Source: Cognataquiflexum aquatile (GTDB lineage Bacteria; Bacteroidota; Bacteroidia; Cytophagales; Cyclobacteriaceae). Taken from it: a stretch of DNA of 64,000 nt. The stretch covers positions 310,001 through 374,000 of the forward strand of contig NZ_QMIK01000004.1 in NCBI RefSeq assembly GCF_003316845.1. Reading direction: 5' to 3'. This document shows, piece after piece, positions 40,608 to 49,840 of this stretch. The notes under the pieces are model-generated. The model worked only from the letters and a program-made list of their open reading frames with translations, was not told where the DNA came from and did no database searches. How positions within the stretch are numbered: the stretch's first letter is position 1; the number at the start of each line of letters is the position of its first letter. The position numbers and the translations under genes were made by a program.

Positions 40608-42056
40608 ATGATTGGTAAAGATAGTCAAGACAGCTTAAAGCCTTCCGCCTTATTGAAAAGAAATTTCCCTTTTGAACCTACTTCGGGACAAATGGATTTT
40701 TTTTTGCACATGGATGGATTTTTAACCCGAAAATCAACGGGAAGCAAGGCTTTTTTGCTCAGGGGTTATGCCGGTACCGGCAAGACATCCCTTATATCTG
40801 CCTTGGTCAAAACCCTTCCCAAGGTCAAATTCAAATCCCTTTTGCTGGCACCGACAGGACGTGCAGCAAAAGTCATGGGCAATTATAGCAATAAAGCTGC
40901 TTTTACCATCCATAAAATCATTTATAAGCCAAAAGGCGAAGCAGGGGATTTGGGTCAGGGTTTCGTGCTTCAAAAGAACTATTTCAAAGACACTTTATTC
41001 ATAGTCGATGAAGCTTCGATGCTTTCTGATGATACTACATCTGGTAGAAGTTTACTTAAGGATTTGATCCAGTTTGTATTTCAAGAGTCGACCAACCAAC
41101 TCATCTTGGTGGGTGATATGGCCCAATTGCCTCCTGTCGGGAGTTCATCCAGTCCGGGATTGGACAAAAATTATTTGATTCGGAATTTCAGGTTGGAGGT
41201 AGATGGCGTAGAATTGAAGGAAGTGATGAGGCAGCAGTTGGCTTCAGGCATTTTGTACAATGCCACACAACTGAGACAAACACTTACCAAAGAAACCCCA
41301 ACTGTGGAGATGGTGACTTCCGGGTTTCGGGACTTTTTTAGAATGACAGGGGAAAGACTGGAAGATGGGCTGCGCTATGCCTATGAAAAATATGGTATCG
41401 AAAATACCACCATCATCACAAGATCAAATAAGTCCGCTGTCCAATACAACCAATACATAAGAAGAACAATCCACTTCTTCGAAGATGAGATCTCGGCAGG
41501 AGATATGCTGATGGTTGTCAAAAACAATTATGTATATATGGCCGAGTCAGAGAAAGTAAACTTTCTTGCAAACGGTGATTTTGCGGAAGTAATCAAGATC
41601 AGGTCATTTAAAGAAATGTATGGTCTGAGATTTGCAACCTTGGAACTCAGGCTGATCGACTATCCCGATGAACCTTATTTCGAAGCAAAAGTAATCTTGG
41701 ATACACTCTACAGTCCTTTTCCGGCATTGAGTCCGGAACAATACAAGGATCTATACCGACAAGTATCGGAAGATTATGCCGATGTGGCAAACAAGACTGA
41801 AAGAATGGAATTGATAAAAAAAGATTCTTATCTTTCGGCTTTACAGGTCAAGTTTGCGTATGCATTGACGTGTCATAAAGCTCAGGGTGGACAATGGGAC
41901 GCCGTATTTGTAGATCAGGGATACCTGACTGACGAAATGGTAAATCAAGATTATATCCGATGGCTTTATACCGCAATGACCAGGGCAAAGAAAGAACTCT
42001 TTATGGTGAACTTTCATCCCAAATTTTACCTTAAAGGAAATGATTTAGAAGTTTAA
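40608..42056 (+). CDS. RecD-like ATP-dependent DNA helicase
   Basis: A 482-residue superfamily 1 helicase of the short Bacteroidota RecD2-like family. Walker A is GYAGTGKTS (about 53-61), Walker B is VDEAS (about 133-137), GDMAQLPPVG carries motif III, and LTCHKAQGGQWDAVFVD and YTAMTRAKKEL carry motifs V and VI. The N-terminal NFPFEPTSGQ is conserved, supporting the ATG at 40608. It likely acts in DNA repair or recombination without RecBC. DUF1573 follows 20 bases later. Confidence 0.9.
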   Translation: MIGKDSQDSLKPSALLKRNFPFEPTSGQMDFFLHMDGFLTRKSTGSKAFLLRGYAGTGKTSLISALVKTLPKVKFKSLLLAPTGRAAKVMGNYSNKAAFTIHKIIYKPKGEAGDLGQGFVLQKNYFKDTLFIVDEASMLSDDTTSGRSLLKDLIQFVFQESTNQLILVGDMAQLPPVGSSSSPGLDKNYLIRNFRLEVDGVELKEVMRQQLASGILYNATQLRQTLTKETPTVEMVTSGFRDFFRMTGERLEDGLRYAYEKYGIENTTIITRSNKSAVQYNQYIRRTIHFFEDEISAGDMLMVVKNNYVYMAESEKVNFLANGDFAEVIKIRSFKEMYGLRFATLELRLIDYPDEPYFEAKVILDTLYSPFPALSPEQYKDLYRQVSEDYADVANKTERMELIKKDSYLSALQVKFAYALTCHKAQGGQWDAVFVDQGYLTDEMVNQDYIRWLYTAMTRAKKELFMVNFHPKFYLKGNDLEV

Positions 42057-42075
42057 CACCTAAATACAATTAAAA

Positions 42076-42465
42076 ATGAAAAAAACCCTTTTATTCGTGG
42101 TAGCTGTCCTGATGGCATTTACCGTTTACTCGCAAGATCAAAAAGGACCGGTAATCGAGTTCCAAGTGAAAGAAAGAGACTTTGGCACCATTACCCAAGG
42201 TGAAAAAGTAGAACACGTTTTTACTTTCAAAAACACAGGTGATTCACCGCTCAAAATCCAAAATGTGGCAGTCACTTGTGGCTGTACTGCTCCCAATTGG
42301 CCAAAGGATGCAATCGCTCCGGGTGCAACAGGAGAGTTGAAAGTAGTGTATAACTCTGCAGGCAAAATGGGCACCCAAAACCCAATTATCCGCATCTACT
42401 CCAACGCTTCCGAACCAATTGAAAAAGTATCTTTGAAAGTCAATGTGGTGCCGAAAGGACAATAA
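42076..42465 (+). CDS. DUF1573 secreted protein
   Basis: A 129-residue exported protein. Signal peptide MKKTLLFVVAVLMAFTVYSQ, then a single DUF1573 immunoglobulin-like (ASH/MSP-like) domain: FGTITQGEKVEHVFTFKNTG, then VTCGCTAPNWP with its paired Cys, and late YSNASEPIEKVSLKV. The CGC motif suggests a disulphide or metal site. A very common Bacteroidota family; function unknown. Ends at a terminator. Confidence 0.92.
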   Translation: MKKTLLFVVAVLMAFTVYSQDQKGPVIEFQVKERDFGTITQGEKVEHVFTFKNTGDSPLKIQNVAVTCGCTAPNWPKDAIAPGATGELKVVYNSAGKMGTQNPIIRIYSNASEPIEKVSLKVNVVPKGQ

Positions 42466-42487
42466 ATTGTACTGAGCTTAAAAAATC

Positions 42488-42525
42488 AAAGCCGATAGTA
42501 TTTATTTCCTATCGGCTTTTTTATG
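42488..42525 (+). terminator. Terminator after the DUF1573 gene
   Basis: AAAGCCGATAG (42488-42498) pairs with CTATCGGCTTT (42509-42519), then TTTTTT. It can also serve the converging META-domain gene, since A residues precede it. Confidence 0.92.
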
Positions 42526-42533
42526 TCAAATGG

Positions 42534-43235
42534 TCAATCCACTTTCAACAGAATCAATAACTCCTTTTCTTCTTGGTCCTTCAAAACAAGCCGTCTGTTT
42601 TCGAAGGTAAACTTTTTGACTTTTTGTAAAGCTTGGGTTACGGTCCTTTCCAATGTCATATCCATCTGTGGACAGGCCATCATTGTACTCATCAAATTTC
42701 CGAATTCAATTTCTGTTTCTGTCAGTTTTGTGATAGGACCTCTAAAGGTATTGCATCCCGAGAATCCGAAAACTCCTCTTTCTGCAGCATTGAATTCAAC
42801 GGTCAATGATTTTCCCATCCCGACAGGATTTTCAATTTCGCCTACCTTTTCTATTTTGAAAATATCCGTGATGCGGAGGGTTCTGTCCTGTTGCTCGGAA
42901 ATTACCTCTACCAAGGTGTATCTGAGGCTTGAAGCATCAGCCGGAATATGAGGAGGGAGTTGCTCCACATTGACTTTGATACGGTAAATGTTTCCGGGTT
43001 TGTAATCAAATCCTTCGATATTTCTGAAAAAATTCAACCATTTTCCTTCCTCGATTTCTTCACCTTCCTGGATCTGAAGGCAAGTCATCGGACCAACTCC
43101 CTGATAGGGAAGTTTGGTGCTGTTTATCCAAAATACTTTTTCTTCCATATTCTGGTTTTCAGATAATTTGGTTGATTTGCAGGAATACATTGTAATAAGA
43201 AATATTCCAAAAGAGAAGATCAGAAGACGTTTCAT
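42534..43235 (-). CDS. DUF4377-META domain lipoprotein
   Basis: A 233-residue lipoprotein, lipobox MYSC near residue 19. Residues about 33-115 resemble DUF4377 (VGPMTCLQIQEG, W..F...IEGFDYKPGNIYRIKV), and the C-terminal half is a META (HslJ-like) domain with FGFSGCNTFRGPI, MSTMMACP and the late FTFENRRLVLKD. META proteins are linked to heat or acid stress and periplasmic folding in other bacteria; the exact role is unknown. Confidence 0.88.
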   Translation of the reverse strand: MKRLLIFSFGIFLITMYSCKSTKLSENQNMEEKVFWINSTKLPYQGVGPMTCLQIQEGEEIEEGKWLNFFRNIEGFDYKPGNIYRIKVNVEQLPPHIPADASSLRYTLVEVISEQQDRTLRITDIFKIEKVGEIENPVGMGKSLTVEFNAAERGVFGFSGCNTFRGPITKLTETEIEFGNLMSTMMACPQMDMTLERTVTQALQKVKKFTFENRRLVLKDQEEKELLILLKVD

Positions 43236-43339
43236 TTTTATGCTATTTGGTTTGTTCTTGATCCAAGACGAAGGTTACCACTCTTTTGATTGGAGATTTT
43301 ACCCTTCAGAAAGTTAAAAAGTCCTAAATACGATTTTCT

Positions 43340-44041
43340 TTAGAAGGTCATATCAGTGATAATCACTTTTGCCAGTTTCTCCGCCCAGGATTTGTAAACC
43401 AAAGCACTTGGATGGAGTTTGTCTTCGACAACCATTTCAGGCAATGCGCCGATTTTCCTATACTCTTCCGTGATATCGATGTAATACACGCCCAATTCTT
43501 TGGAAATTCGTTCCTTGGCCATATTGTAAGCATCAATTTCCTTGGCTACTTTTTCCCTGTCTGTACCCCTGTCAGTTGCAAAAGGAGTAACTCCCCAATC
43601 GGGAATGGAAATAACCACGACATGCTTTGGGTTTCCTTTTGCAAATCGAATGGCTTTGGTCAGCATTTTCCTGAATTCAGTCTCGTAATCAGAGACCGGC
43701 CGCCCTCTGTATTGGTTGTTGACTCCAATCAAAAGCGTGACCAAATCATAGGTTTTTCCTTGAATCCCTGCTGATTCAATACCTTGATCCAATTCGTCGG
43801 TCGTCCACCCTGTTTTTGCTATGATGGTTGTTTTTTCAAAAATCAGACCTTTTGATTTCAGGATTTCTACAGCTTGGTTTGGGTATCTTCCTGATTCTTC
43901 GACTCCCTCACCGATTGTATAGGAATCCCCCAAAGCCAGATAGGTGTATGTTTTTTCTTCCATTATGTCTGTTTTTTCTTTTTCTATGCAGCCTAGATAA
44001 AGGCCTGAAATCATCAAAATGATGAGTGCGACTGGTTTCAT
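43340..44041 (-). CDS. SGNH/GDSL-family hydrolase lipoprotein
   Basis: A 233-residue lipoprotein (lipobox YLGC, Cys18) with an SGNH esterase fold: block I LALGDSY (Ser40), block III VNNQY in LIGVNNQYRG, and block V DKLHPS near the C-terminus giving the Asp/His. Likely a carbohydrate- or lipid-esterase at the outer membrane or periplasm. It starts 7 bases after the LD-carboxypeptidase stop, so they are one operon. Confidence 0.92.
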   Translation of the reverse strand: MKPVALIILMISGLYLGCIEKEKTDIMEEKTYTYLALGDSYTIGEGVEESGRYPNQAVEILKSKGLIFEKTTIIAKTGWTTDELDQGIESAGIQGKTYDLVTLLIGVNNQYRGRPVSDYETEFRKMLTKAIRFAKGNPKHVVVISIPDWGVTPFATDRGTDREKVAKEIDAYNMAKERISKELGVYYIDITEEYRKIGALPEMVVEDKLHPSALVYKSWAEKLAKVIITDMTF

Positions 44042-44048
44042 GTAAAGA

Positions 44049-45092
44049 TTATTTAGATTTAAAAATACCTTCAGTCAAGGTAAATGTCCCTGCATCAGCA
44101 TCCATTTCTACATTTGCGCCGCAGGGAACAATAAACTGCTTGGCAACATGCCCGATCATCGCACCCCGGTAGGAAGGGATATTCAGCGGAAGAATGTAAT
44201 CATCCATGATATCATCCAAAGTCAATGAGCCATATCCGCCGCCGGGATTGCAATCCGTACATTGCCCAAAAATAAATCCTTTGATCTTGGCCAATGTCCC
44301 GTTGAGTTTTAATGTGCTAAACATCCTGTCGATTTTGTAAGGATCTTCTCCGATATCTTCAACAAAGAGGATAGCATCTTTGAAATCAGGATAATAAGGT
44401 GTCCCGGACAAGGAACTCAACACCGTCAGGTTTCCTCCCAAGATCTTTCCTGAAGCTTTTCCACCGATTAAAGTCTGAATCCTGTTTTGCTTTACTATCA
44501 AATCATCTCCTTTGATTTGTTCATTTTGGAATACAGGCAATGTTTTGTCAAAGAACAGTTTTTGAAATTGGCTTACATTGAAATTGTTCCAGCTTCCGGT
44601 ACCGTTAGGTCCGTGGAAAGTGACCAAACCTGTCTGTGAATGGATGGCACAATGTAAAGCGGTTATATCTGAATAACCCAAAATCGGTTTTGGGTTCTTT
44701 TTGATCACTTCATAATCGATCAGATCAAGAATCCTCGCAGCGCCTGAACCTCCCCGAATGCATATGACGGCTTTGACTTCCGGATCGGCAAACATTCCGT
44801 TGAGGTCATCCGCGCGCTCCTGATCTGAACCTGCAAGGTGTCCTCTCCGGTTTTTGAGGTTTTCACCCAGTTTGACCTGAAGACCCAAAGCTTCCAAAGA
44901 CTCTTTTGCAAATTCAAACTGAATACGCTCTGAGGTAGCCGCAGAAGGACTGACCAAACCAACCATATCACCTTTTTCAAAAGGATTTGGAAAAAGTTTC
45001 TTTTTTGGGTCTTCTGATTTGGGTAGGAATGAAACAAGAGGTAAAGTACCGACACCAAGGAGGGCTGATTTTATAAAGTGACGTTTGTTCAT
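44049..45092 (-). CDS. ldcA: LD-carboxypeptidase, peptidase family S66
   Basis: A 347-residue serine peptidase that removes the terminal D-Ala from murein tetrapeptides. The nucleophile Ser141 lies in ILGYSDITALH; CIRGGSGAAR precedes it, with Glu and His later (GHVAKQFIVPCGANVE near the end). The N-terminus MNKRHFIKSALLGVGTLPLVS resembles a Tat-like signal, though with KR rather than RR, so it is probably exported. Fits with murein recycling genes in this window. Confidence 0.9.
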   Translation of the reverse strand: MNKRHFIKSALLGVGTLPLVSFLPKSEDPKKKLFPNPFEKGDMVGLVSPSAATSERIQFEFAKESLEALGLQVKLGENLKNRRGHLAGSDQERADDLNGMFADPEVKAVICIRGGSGAARILDLIDYEVIKKNPKPILGYSDITALHCAIHSQTGLVTFHGPNGTGSWNNFNVSQFQKLFFDKTLPVFQNEQIKGDDLIVKQNRIQTLIGGKASGKILGGNLTVLSSLSGTPYYPDFKDAILFVEDIGEDPYKIDRMFSTLKLNGTLAKIKGFIFGQCTDCNPGGGYGSLTLDDIMDDYILPLNIPSYRGAMIGHVAKQFIVPCGANVEMDADAGTFTLTEGIFKSK

Positions 45093-45151
45093 TTATATTT
45101 CAATAGTTAATGGCTTATTTAATCACAAAAAAATAAAAAGGATTTGGACTT

Positions 45152-45616
45152 TTATTGAGGGAGTTGATTCAATTTTTCCAATTCTTCAATATCGAGTTGG
45201 TCTTTAGGTCTGTTTACTGCCTTTTTTGATGCAATTAAGTTATTGTAATCGAGGAAGAAAACAGGTATTTCTTCTACCATTACCACCGTAGCCAATTTCC
45301 AAAGTTCGTCAAATGGTATGTTTTCCAAACCTTTGACCTCTGTCATAATATCCAATCGCATTCCAGAATCCAAACTAAAATCCGTCCATCCAGGTACAAA
45401 TTGTAAGATTTCAATTTGTTTAAAATCACCAATTCCGGCATCCTTCAAAGCTTTTCTTAGGTTATTTCGGTTTTCAACTGAATCCTTGATGTAAATATCA
45501 ATGTCCCCTGTGTTGCGGTTGAATCCATAGATATTTACAGCGAATCCGCCTATTGTCAAGTACTTGACTTGGTTAATGTGGAATTGTCTCCAGATATCAA
45601 CTATTTGACTGATCAT
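45152..45616 (-). CDS. Nucleotidyltransferase-fold protein (DUF6036/MNT-like)
   Basis: A 154-residue protein with a minimal nucleotidyltransferase core: YLTIGGFAVNIYGFNRNTGDIDIYIKD (about 19-45, here shown in part: GG.AV..YG and DIDIYI with the two Asp) and a third Asp later in RLDIMTEVKG (about 88). Such proteins often act as toxins or antitoxins together with a small partner. The upstream small gene overlaps it by 20 bases. No HEPN partner is seen, so the activity is not assigned. Confidence 0.8.
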   Translation of the reverse strand: MISQIVDIWRQFHINQVKYLTIGGFAVNIYGFNRNTGDIDIYIKDSVENRNNLRKALKDAGIGDFKQIEILQFVPGWTDFSLDSGMRLDIMTEVKGLENIPFDELWKLATVVMVEEIPVFFLDYNNLIASKKAVNRPKDQLDIEELEKLNQLPQ

Positions 45617-45782
45617 TGTTTTTTATTTTTGTCCCATTTTTGACCAGGAAGGAAATCTCTAATATTGCCATCAAACGCTCAAGCCGTTCCAAATAGGAAA
45701 GTGACTTCACTTCTGCAATCCTTTTGGCTTCCTTTTCTTCAGGATTGGAGTAATTGAGCTTGCCGGATTCTTGATTTTTCAT
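45597..45782 (-). CDS. Small helical partner of the nucleotidyltransferase
   Basis: A 61-residue protein I do not recognise, MKNQESGKLNYSN, then a helix AKRIAEVKSLSYLERLERLMAI and a basic end (KNGTKIKNNDQSNS). It overlaps the next gene by 20 bases, so the two are translationally coupled. Start at the ATG at 45782; seven upstream residues are possible. The size and overlap are those of a toxin-antitoxin or effector-regulator pair, which is inference. Confidence 0.68.
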   Translation of the reverse strand: MKNQESGKLNYSNPEEKEAKRIAEVKSLSYLERLERLMAILEISFLVKNGTKIKNNDQSNS

Positions 45783-45885
45783 TTTGAAAACATTTGAGAC
45801 CAAATCTCTTTATTCTAAGCTAAGGAATAGTGGCTTTTTTTCCAAGATAAGGTAAACCCTTGATCAGAAATGGATGGTGCCTATT

Positions 45886-47190
45886 TCAGAAATTCTCCTT
45901 GATGTACAGCATCACTTTTTCCATTTCCCTTCTCACTTCGGGTGCTTTGTTGAGGTAGTTGTTATTCATAAAGGCAAATGCATAAACCTTTCCCGAGTCA
46001 ACTTTGATATAGCCCACAAGGCCGTGGTTGTTGGCCACGGTACCTGTTTTTGCAAAGATGTAAGGAGTTCGTGCTTTGTAATTGTTTTTTAAAGTGCCGC
46101 TGATGCCACCTTGCGGGAGGAGTTGCATTACTTGATTCCGGGGTATCTCTTTTTCTATTTTGACCAAAAGGGAAACCATCGACCGCGGCGTAATCAGGTT
46201 ATGCCGGGAAAGTCCCGATCCATCTACCCATTTTGGTCTGTCAGCAAGATCCGACAAATAAGTTTTTTGAATGTATTCAATGATTCTCTCCGAATTGAGT
46301 TCCAAAAACTGTTTGTCAGACATCATCAAGAGCAGCTGCTCGGCAATGAAATTGTCACTTTCCTGAAGCATTTCTATCCAAAGCGGTTCAAGGGCTCCTC
46401 CATAAAAAACCTGATGATCCATTGGGAGACTTTCATCCACAACAGTGATGTTTTTTTTCAATTCTTCCCCAGCTAAAAGTGAGAATGTCTTAGCCGAAGT
46501 GATAAAAGGGATTTCAGACTTGGTTTCTGTATAGGTGTCGGGATTGAAATAAAAGGCATTCTCATGCAATTGCCTTTCTACGCCTTTGTTTGTTTTGTCC
46601 GGGTTGACGGAGATTTTCCCAAAAGAAGGGATATTGGCTTTGGGAACCTTCTTTTGGTTGGTGAAAGTGACAAAATTTCCATAGATGGGAAATGGGGATT
46701 TTTCGGCAGAATAGGAATAATAATAATCGTCCCATTGCCAACCGTAGCCAAAAGCTTCGTCTTTCCAGTTTTTGTCAGAGAATTGGATGGTTTCATATTT
46801 TTGAAGGGATCCATCGATATCAGGTTGTGGTAGTTTACTGTATTTCCATCCCGGATAGCCTGTTCCCCAAATGGTAATTTGCTTTCCGTTTTCTACATAG
46901 CGGAATGCAGGTAGGCTGTCATTCAGCATCATGATGCTTCCATAAAAAGTCAGGAGTTTTGTGGTGGAAGCCGGGATGAAATTCATGTGGCTGTTTTTTT
47001 CAAAAATGACCCTTTGGCTGTCCGGTTCAAAAAGAATGAATCCTGTCAGGTGGTTGCCAAAAAATGATTTCTCATTGAGAAGACTATCCAAGCCTGCATA
47101 TTTAGCCCTGAAATCAGCTTCCTGTCCCCAAAGAGGGGAGAGGAAGAATAATGCGAGGAATAAGGGGAGGATGGTTTTTTTAATATCCAT
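45886..47190 (-). CDS. dacB: PBP4-type D-alanyl-D-alanine carboxypeptidase/endopeptidase
   Basis: A 434-residue periplasmic S13 peptidase. The serine motif is PASTTKLL (Ser75, Lys78), SDN is in ESDNFIAEQL, and KTG is in FAKTGTVANNHG. The start is the ATG at 47190, which begins a signal peptide (MDIKKTILPLFLALFFLSP); the longer open frame overlaps the DUF423 gene. Length is close to E. coli PBP4. It lies 5 bases after DUF423, in an operon with yggS. Confidence 0.93.
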   Translation of the reverse strand: MDIKKTILPLFLALFFLSPLWGQEADFRAKYAGLDSLLNEKSFFGNHLTGFILFEPDSQRVIFEKNSHMNFIPASTTKLLTFYGSIMMLNDSLPAFRYVENGKQITIWGTGYPGWKYSKLPQPDIDGSLQKYETIQFSDKNWKDEAFGYGWQWDDYYYSYSAEKSPFPIYGNFVTFTNQKKVPKANIPSFGKISVNPDKTNKGVERQLHENAFYFNPDTYTETKSEIPFITSAKTFSLLAGEELKKNITVVDESLPMDHQVFYGGALEPLWIEMLQESDNFIAEQLLLMMSDKQFLELNSERIIEYIQKTYLSDLADRPKWVDGSGLSRHNLITPRSMVSLLVKIEKEIPRNQVMQLLPQGGISGTLKNNYKARTPYIFAKTGTVANNHGLVGYIKVDSGKVYAFAFMNNNYLNKAPEVRREMEKVMLYIKENF

Positions 47191-47195
47191 TGAAA

Positions 47196-47576
47196 TCAGA
47201 TTCCTTGTTTTTTTCCTGCCCAAAACAAAAACAACCAACCCACAATAAACGCAACTCCGCCCAAAGGCGTAATGGCTCCAATCCAAGTGATACCGGTCAG
47301 TGAAAGGACATACAGCGAACCTGAAAAAATTAGGATTCCTATTAGAAAGGACCACATGGCTTTCACTAATATTTTTCTTTCTGGTTGAAAATGATACCAA
47401 ACAGCTACTGCCAACATGGCCAAGGTATGGTAAAAATGATATTTGACGGCCGTTTCAAAGGTATCCGACCTTCCATTGGATTCCAAAATCGGCTCCAAAC
47501 CATGTGCCCCAAAAGCACCTACTCCCACTGCCGTCGCGCCAACAATCGCCGCTATCTGAATAAAATTAACTTTCAT
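47196..47576 (-). CDS. DUF423 (TMEM256/YgdD-like) membrane protein
   Basis: A 126-residue protein with four membrane helices. The family signature GATAVGVGAFGAHGL (about 13-27) and FETAVKYHFYHTLAML (about 40-55), with its conserved His residues, are clear, and ITWIGAITPLGGVAFI near the end. Unknown function; placed between yggS (3-base gap) and dacB. Confidence 0.93.
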   Translation of the reverse strand: MKVNFIQIAAIVGATAVGVGAFGAHGLEPILESNGRSDTFETAVKYHFYHTLAMLAVAVWYHFQPERKILVKAMWSFLIGILIFSGSLYVLSLTGITWIGAITPLGGVAFIVGWLFLFWAGKKQGI

Positions 47577-47579
47577 AAT

Positions 47580-48254
47580 CTATTTGTATTCTCTTTCGCC
47601 AAAAATGGCAGTTCCGATCCTGACCATGGTACTCCCTTCTTCCTGCGCAATGATGTAATCCCCACTCATTCCCATAGAAATCTCTCTCAGGTCAAAGTTT
47701 GACGTAAGTTTTTTGGTTTTTAATTTATCGAAGATAGATTTCAAATTTCTGAATTCCTCCCTTACAGTATTCTCGTTGTCGGTAAAAGTTGCCATGCCCA
47801 TCAAACCCACAATTTTCACATGGGAAAGAGATTTTACGGCTTCACTTTGGACAAGTTCCTCCAATTCCTTTTCGTCGAGACCAAATTTACTTTCTTCTTT
47901 GGCGATGTAAACCTGTAGTAAACAATTGATAACCCTTCCTGCTTTTTCGGCTTGTTTGTTGATTTCTGTTAGGAGCTTCAGAGAATCCACGCCATGGATC
48001 AGGTATATGAAGGGTGCGATATACTTTACTTTGTTGGTCTGTAGGTGTCCGATAAAATGCCACCGGATATCCTTTGGAAGCGCAGCCTGTTTTTCTTCCA
48101 ATTCCTGTACTTTGTTTTCGCCAAAATCCCTGACCCCAAGTTCATAGGCTTCGAGGATGGTATCTGCCGGATGGGTCTTACTGACAGCCACCAATAGACA
48201 GTGGGGATTTACAAATGTATTTTTTAATGATAGGAGGTTTTCTTTGATACCCAT
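47580..48254 (-). CDS. yggS: PLP homeostasis protein, YggS family
   Basis: A 224-residue alanine-racemase-fold protein that binds PLP. The PLP lysine is Lys26 in AVSKTHP; GVRDFGENKVQEL, WHFIGHLQTNK and the late LSMGMSGD-like block (EISMGMSGDYIIA) follow. It balances vitamin B6 and amino acid pools in the cytosol. Divergent from the GH3-domain gene with a 35-base gap. Confidence 0.95.
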   Translation of the reverse strand: MGIKENLLSLKNTFVNPHCLLVAVSKTHPADTILEAYELGVRDFGENKVQELEEKQAALPKDIRWHFIGHLQTNKVKYIAPFIYLIHGVDSLKLLTEINKQAEKAGRVINCLLQVYIAKEESKFGLDEKELEELVQSEAVKSLSHVKIVGLMGMATFTDNENTVREEFRNLKSIFDKLKTKKLTSNFDLREISMGMSGDYIIAQEEGSTMVRIGTAIFGEREYK

Positions 48255-48289
48255 TCTGTAAATTTGGCAAAATCAACGCAAACAAAGAT

Positions 48290-49840
48290 ATGGCGATATT
48301 GGGTACATTGCTAAAAAAAGGTATCAGATTAAGGGATTCTTTGGTTCAGGAATACAGTTCTCCATTGGACCTTCAAAAAGGGGAACTCAAAAAACTACTG
48401 ATCAAAGCAAAGGATACTGAATTTGCCAAAAAGTATAATTTTGACCTGATTTTAAAGGAGTTCAAGAAAGGGGAACATGATTTTTATACAGCATTTACCA
48501 AACAGATTCCCATATACAATTACAATACGATCTACAGTGAATGGTGGTATAGGCTCAAAGGTGGAGAAGAAGACATCACATGGCCGGGAGCAATCCGGCA
48601 TTTTGCATTGACTTCAGGGACCTCGGGTGCCGCTTCGAAATATATTCCCATTACCAAGGATATGGTAAAAGCCATCCGAAAAACCGGAGTCCGTCAGATT
48701 TTGACCTTATCCAAATATGACCTTCCTGACAAATTATTTACCAAAGGGATTTTGATGCTGGGGGGAAGTACAGATTTGGAATTCAATGGGACGTATTTTT
48801 CGGGGGACTTAAGCGGAATCACCACCGGAAGATTGCCGATATGGTTTCAGCGGTTCTATAAGCCGGGGAAAAAAATCTCCAAAAACAAAAACTGGGGAGA
48901 AAAGCTGGACCAAATTGTAGAAAAAGCCCCGGATTGGGATATTGGCATCATCGTCGGCGTTCCGGCTTGGCTTCAGATTTTATTGGAAAAAATCATTGAG
49001 CGGTATAACCTCAAAACCATCCATGACCTGTGGCCAAATCTTCAGATTTTTGTCCATGGTGGGGTTTCCTTTGAGCCTTACAAGCAGGGTTTTGAACGAT
49101 TACTTGAAAAGCCTCTGATTTACATGGAAACCTACCTGGCATCGGAGGGATTTTTGGCATTTCAGGCGATACCGGACAGTAGGTCCATGCGGCTTGTTCT
49201 AAACAATGGGATTTTTCATGAATTCATCCCTTTCAATGAAGAGAACTTTGACAGTGAGGGCGAAATTCTTCCCCATGCCAAAACGCTTAAAATTGACGAA
49301 ATAGAAGAAGAAACAGATTATGCCCTGCTCATCAGTACCTGTGCCGGGGCATGGCGGTACCTGATTGGGGACGTTATCCGGTTTACTTCCAAAGAAGAAA
49401 GTGAGATTTATATCACAGGCAGGACCAAGCATTTTTTGAGCCTTTGTGGCGAGCACCTTTCTATGGACAATATGAACAAAGCCGTGGAATTGGTTTCTGA
49501 AGAAATGAACCTCAATATCAGGGAATTTACCGTTCTCGGTTTGCCTCATGGGTCCTTGTTTATGCACCATTGGTTTGTCGGTTCTGATGACGAAGTGGAT
49601 CATGCCGCACTGCTAAGTCAGATTGATGAGAAACTGAAGCAACTCAACGACGATTATGTCGTGGAGCGGAAGCACGCCCTGAAAGAAGTGAAGCTGACGG
49701 TGCTGTCTCCTTCTGTTTTTTACGATTGGCTCAGATCCAAAGGAAAAGAAGGAGGACAGAACAAATTTCCGAGGGTATTGAAAGGGGAGAAGGCGGAGCA
49801 GTGGCTCGGATTCTTAAAAGAAAACGGCATAAAAATATGA
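48290..49840 (+). CDS. GH3 auxin-responsive-promoter family acyl-adenylating enzyme
   Basis: A 516-residue member of the ANL superfamily GH3 branch, named after plant enzymes that couple auxin or jasmonate to amino acids. The ATP P-loop is FALTSGTSGAASKYIP (about 103-118); YMETYLASEGFLAFQ holds motif 2 and DVIRFTS and ITGRTKHFLSLCGEHLS the later nucleotide-binding strands. In Bacteroidota its substrate is not known: a carboxylic acid to an amino acid or thiol. It overlaps the LysE exporter by 4 bases (ATGA), which suggests export of an amino-acid conjugate, an inference. Confidence 0.85.
   Translation: MAILGTLLKKGIRLRDSLVQEYSSPLDLQKGELKKLLIKAKDTEFAKKYNFDLILKEFKKGEHDFYTAFTKQIPIYNYNTIYSEWWYRLKGGEEDITWPGAIRHFALTSGTSGAASKYIPITKDMVKAIRKTGVRQILTLSKYDLPDKLFTKGILMLGGSTDLEFNGTYFSGDLSGITTGRLPIWFQRFYKPGKKISKNKNWGEKLDQIVEKAPDWDIGIIVGVPAWLQILLEKIIERYNLKTIHDLWPNLQIFVHGGVSFEPYKQGFERLLEKPLIYMETYLASEGFLAFQAIPDSRSMRLVLNNGIFHEFIPFNEENFDSEGEILPHAKTLKIDEIEEETDYALLISTCAGAWRYLIGDVIRFTSKEESEIYITGRTKHFLSLCGEHLSMDNMNKAVELVSEEMNLNIREFTVLGLPHGSLFMHHWFVGSDDEVDHAALLSQIDEKLKQLNDDYVVERKHALKEVKLTVLSPSVFYDWLRSKGKEGGQNKFPRVLKGEKAEQWLGFLKENGIKI

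Noticed and set aside
47191-47400. 70-residue N-terminal extension of DacB
   Set aside because: It overlaps the DUF423 gene and precedes a proper signal peptide.
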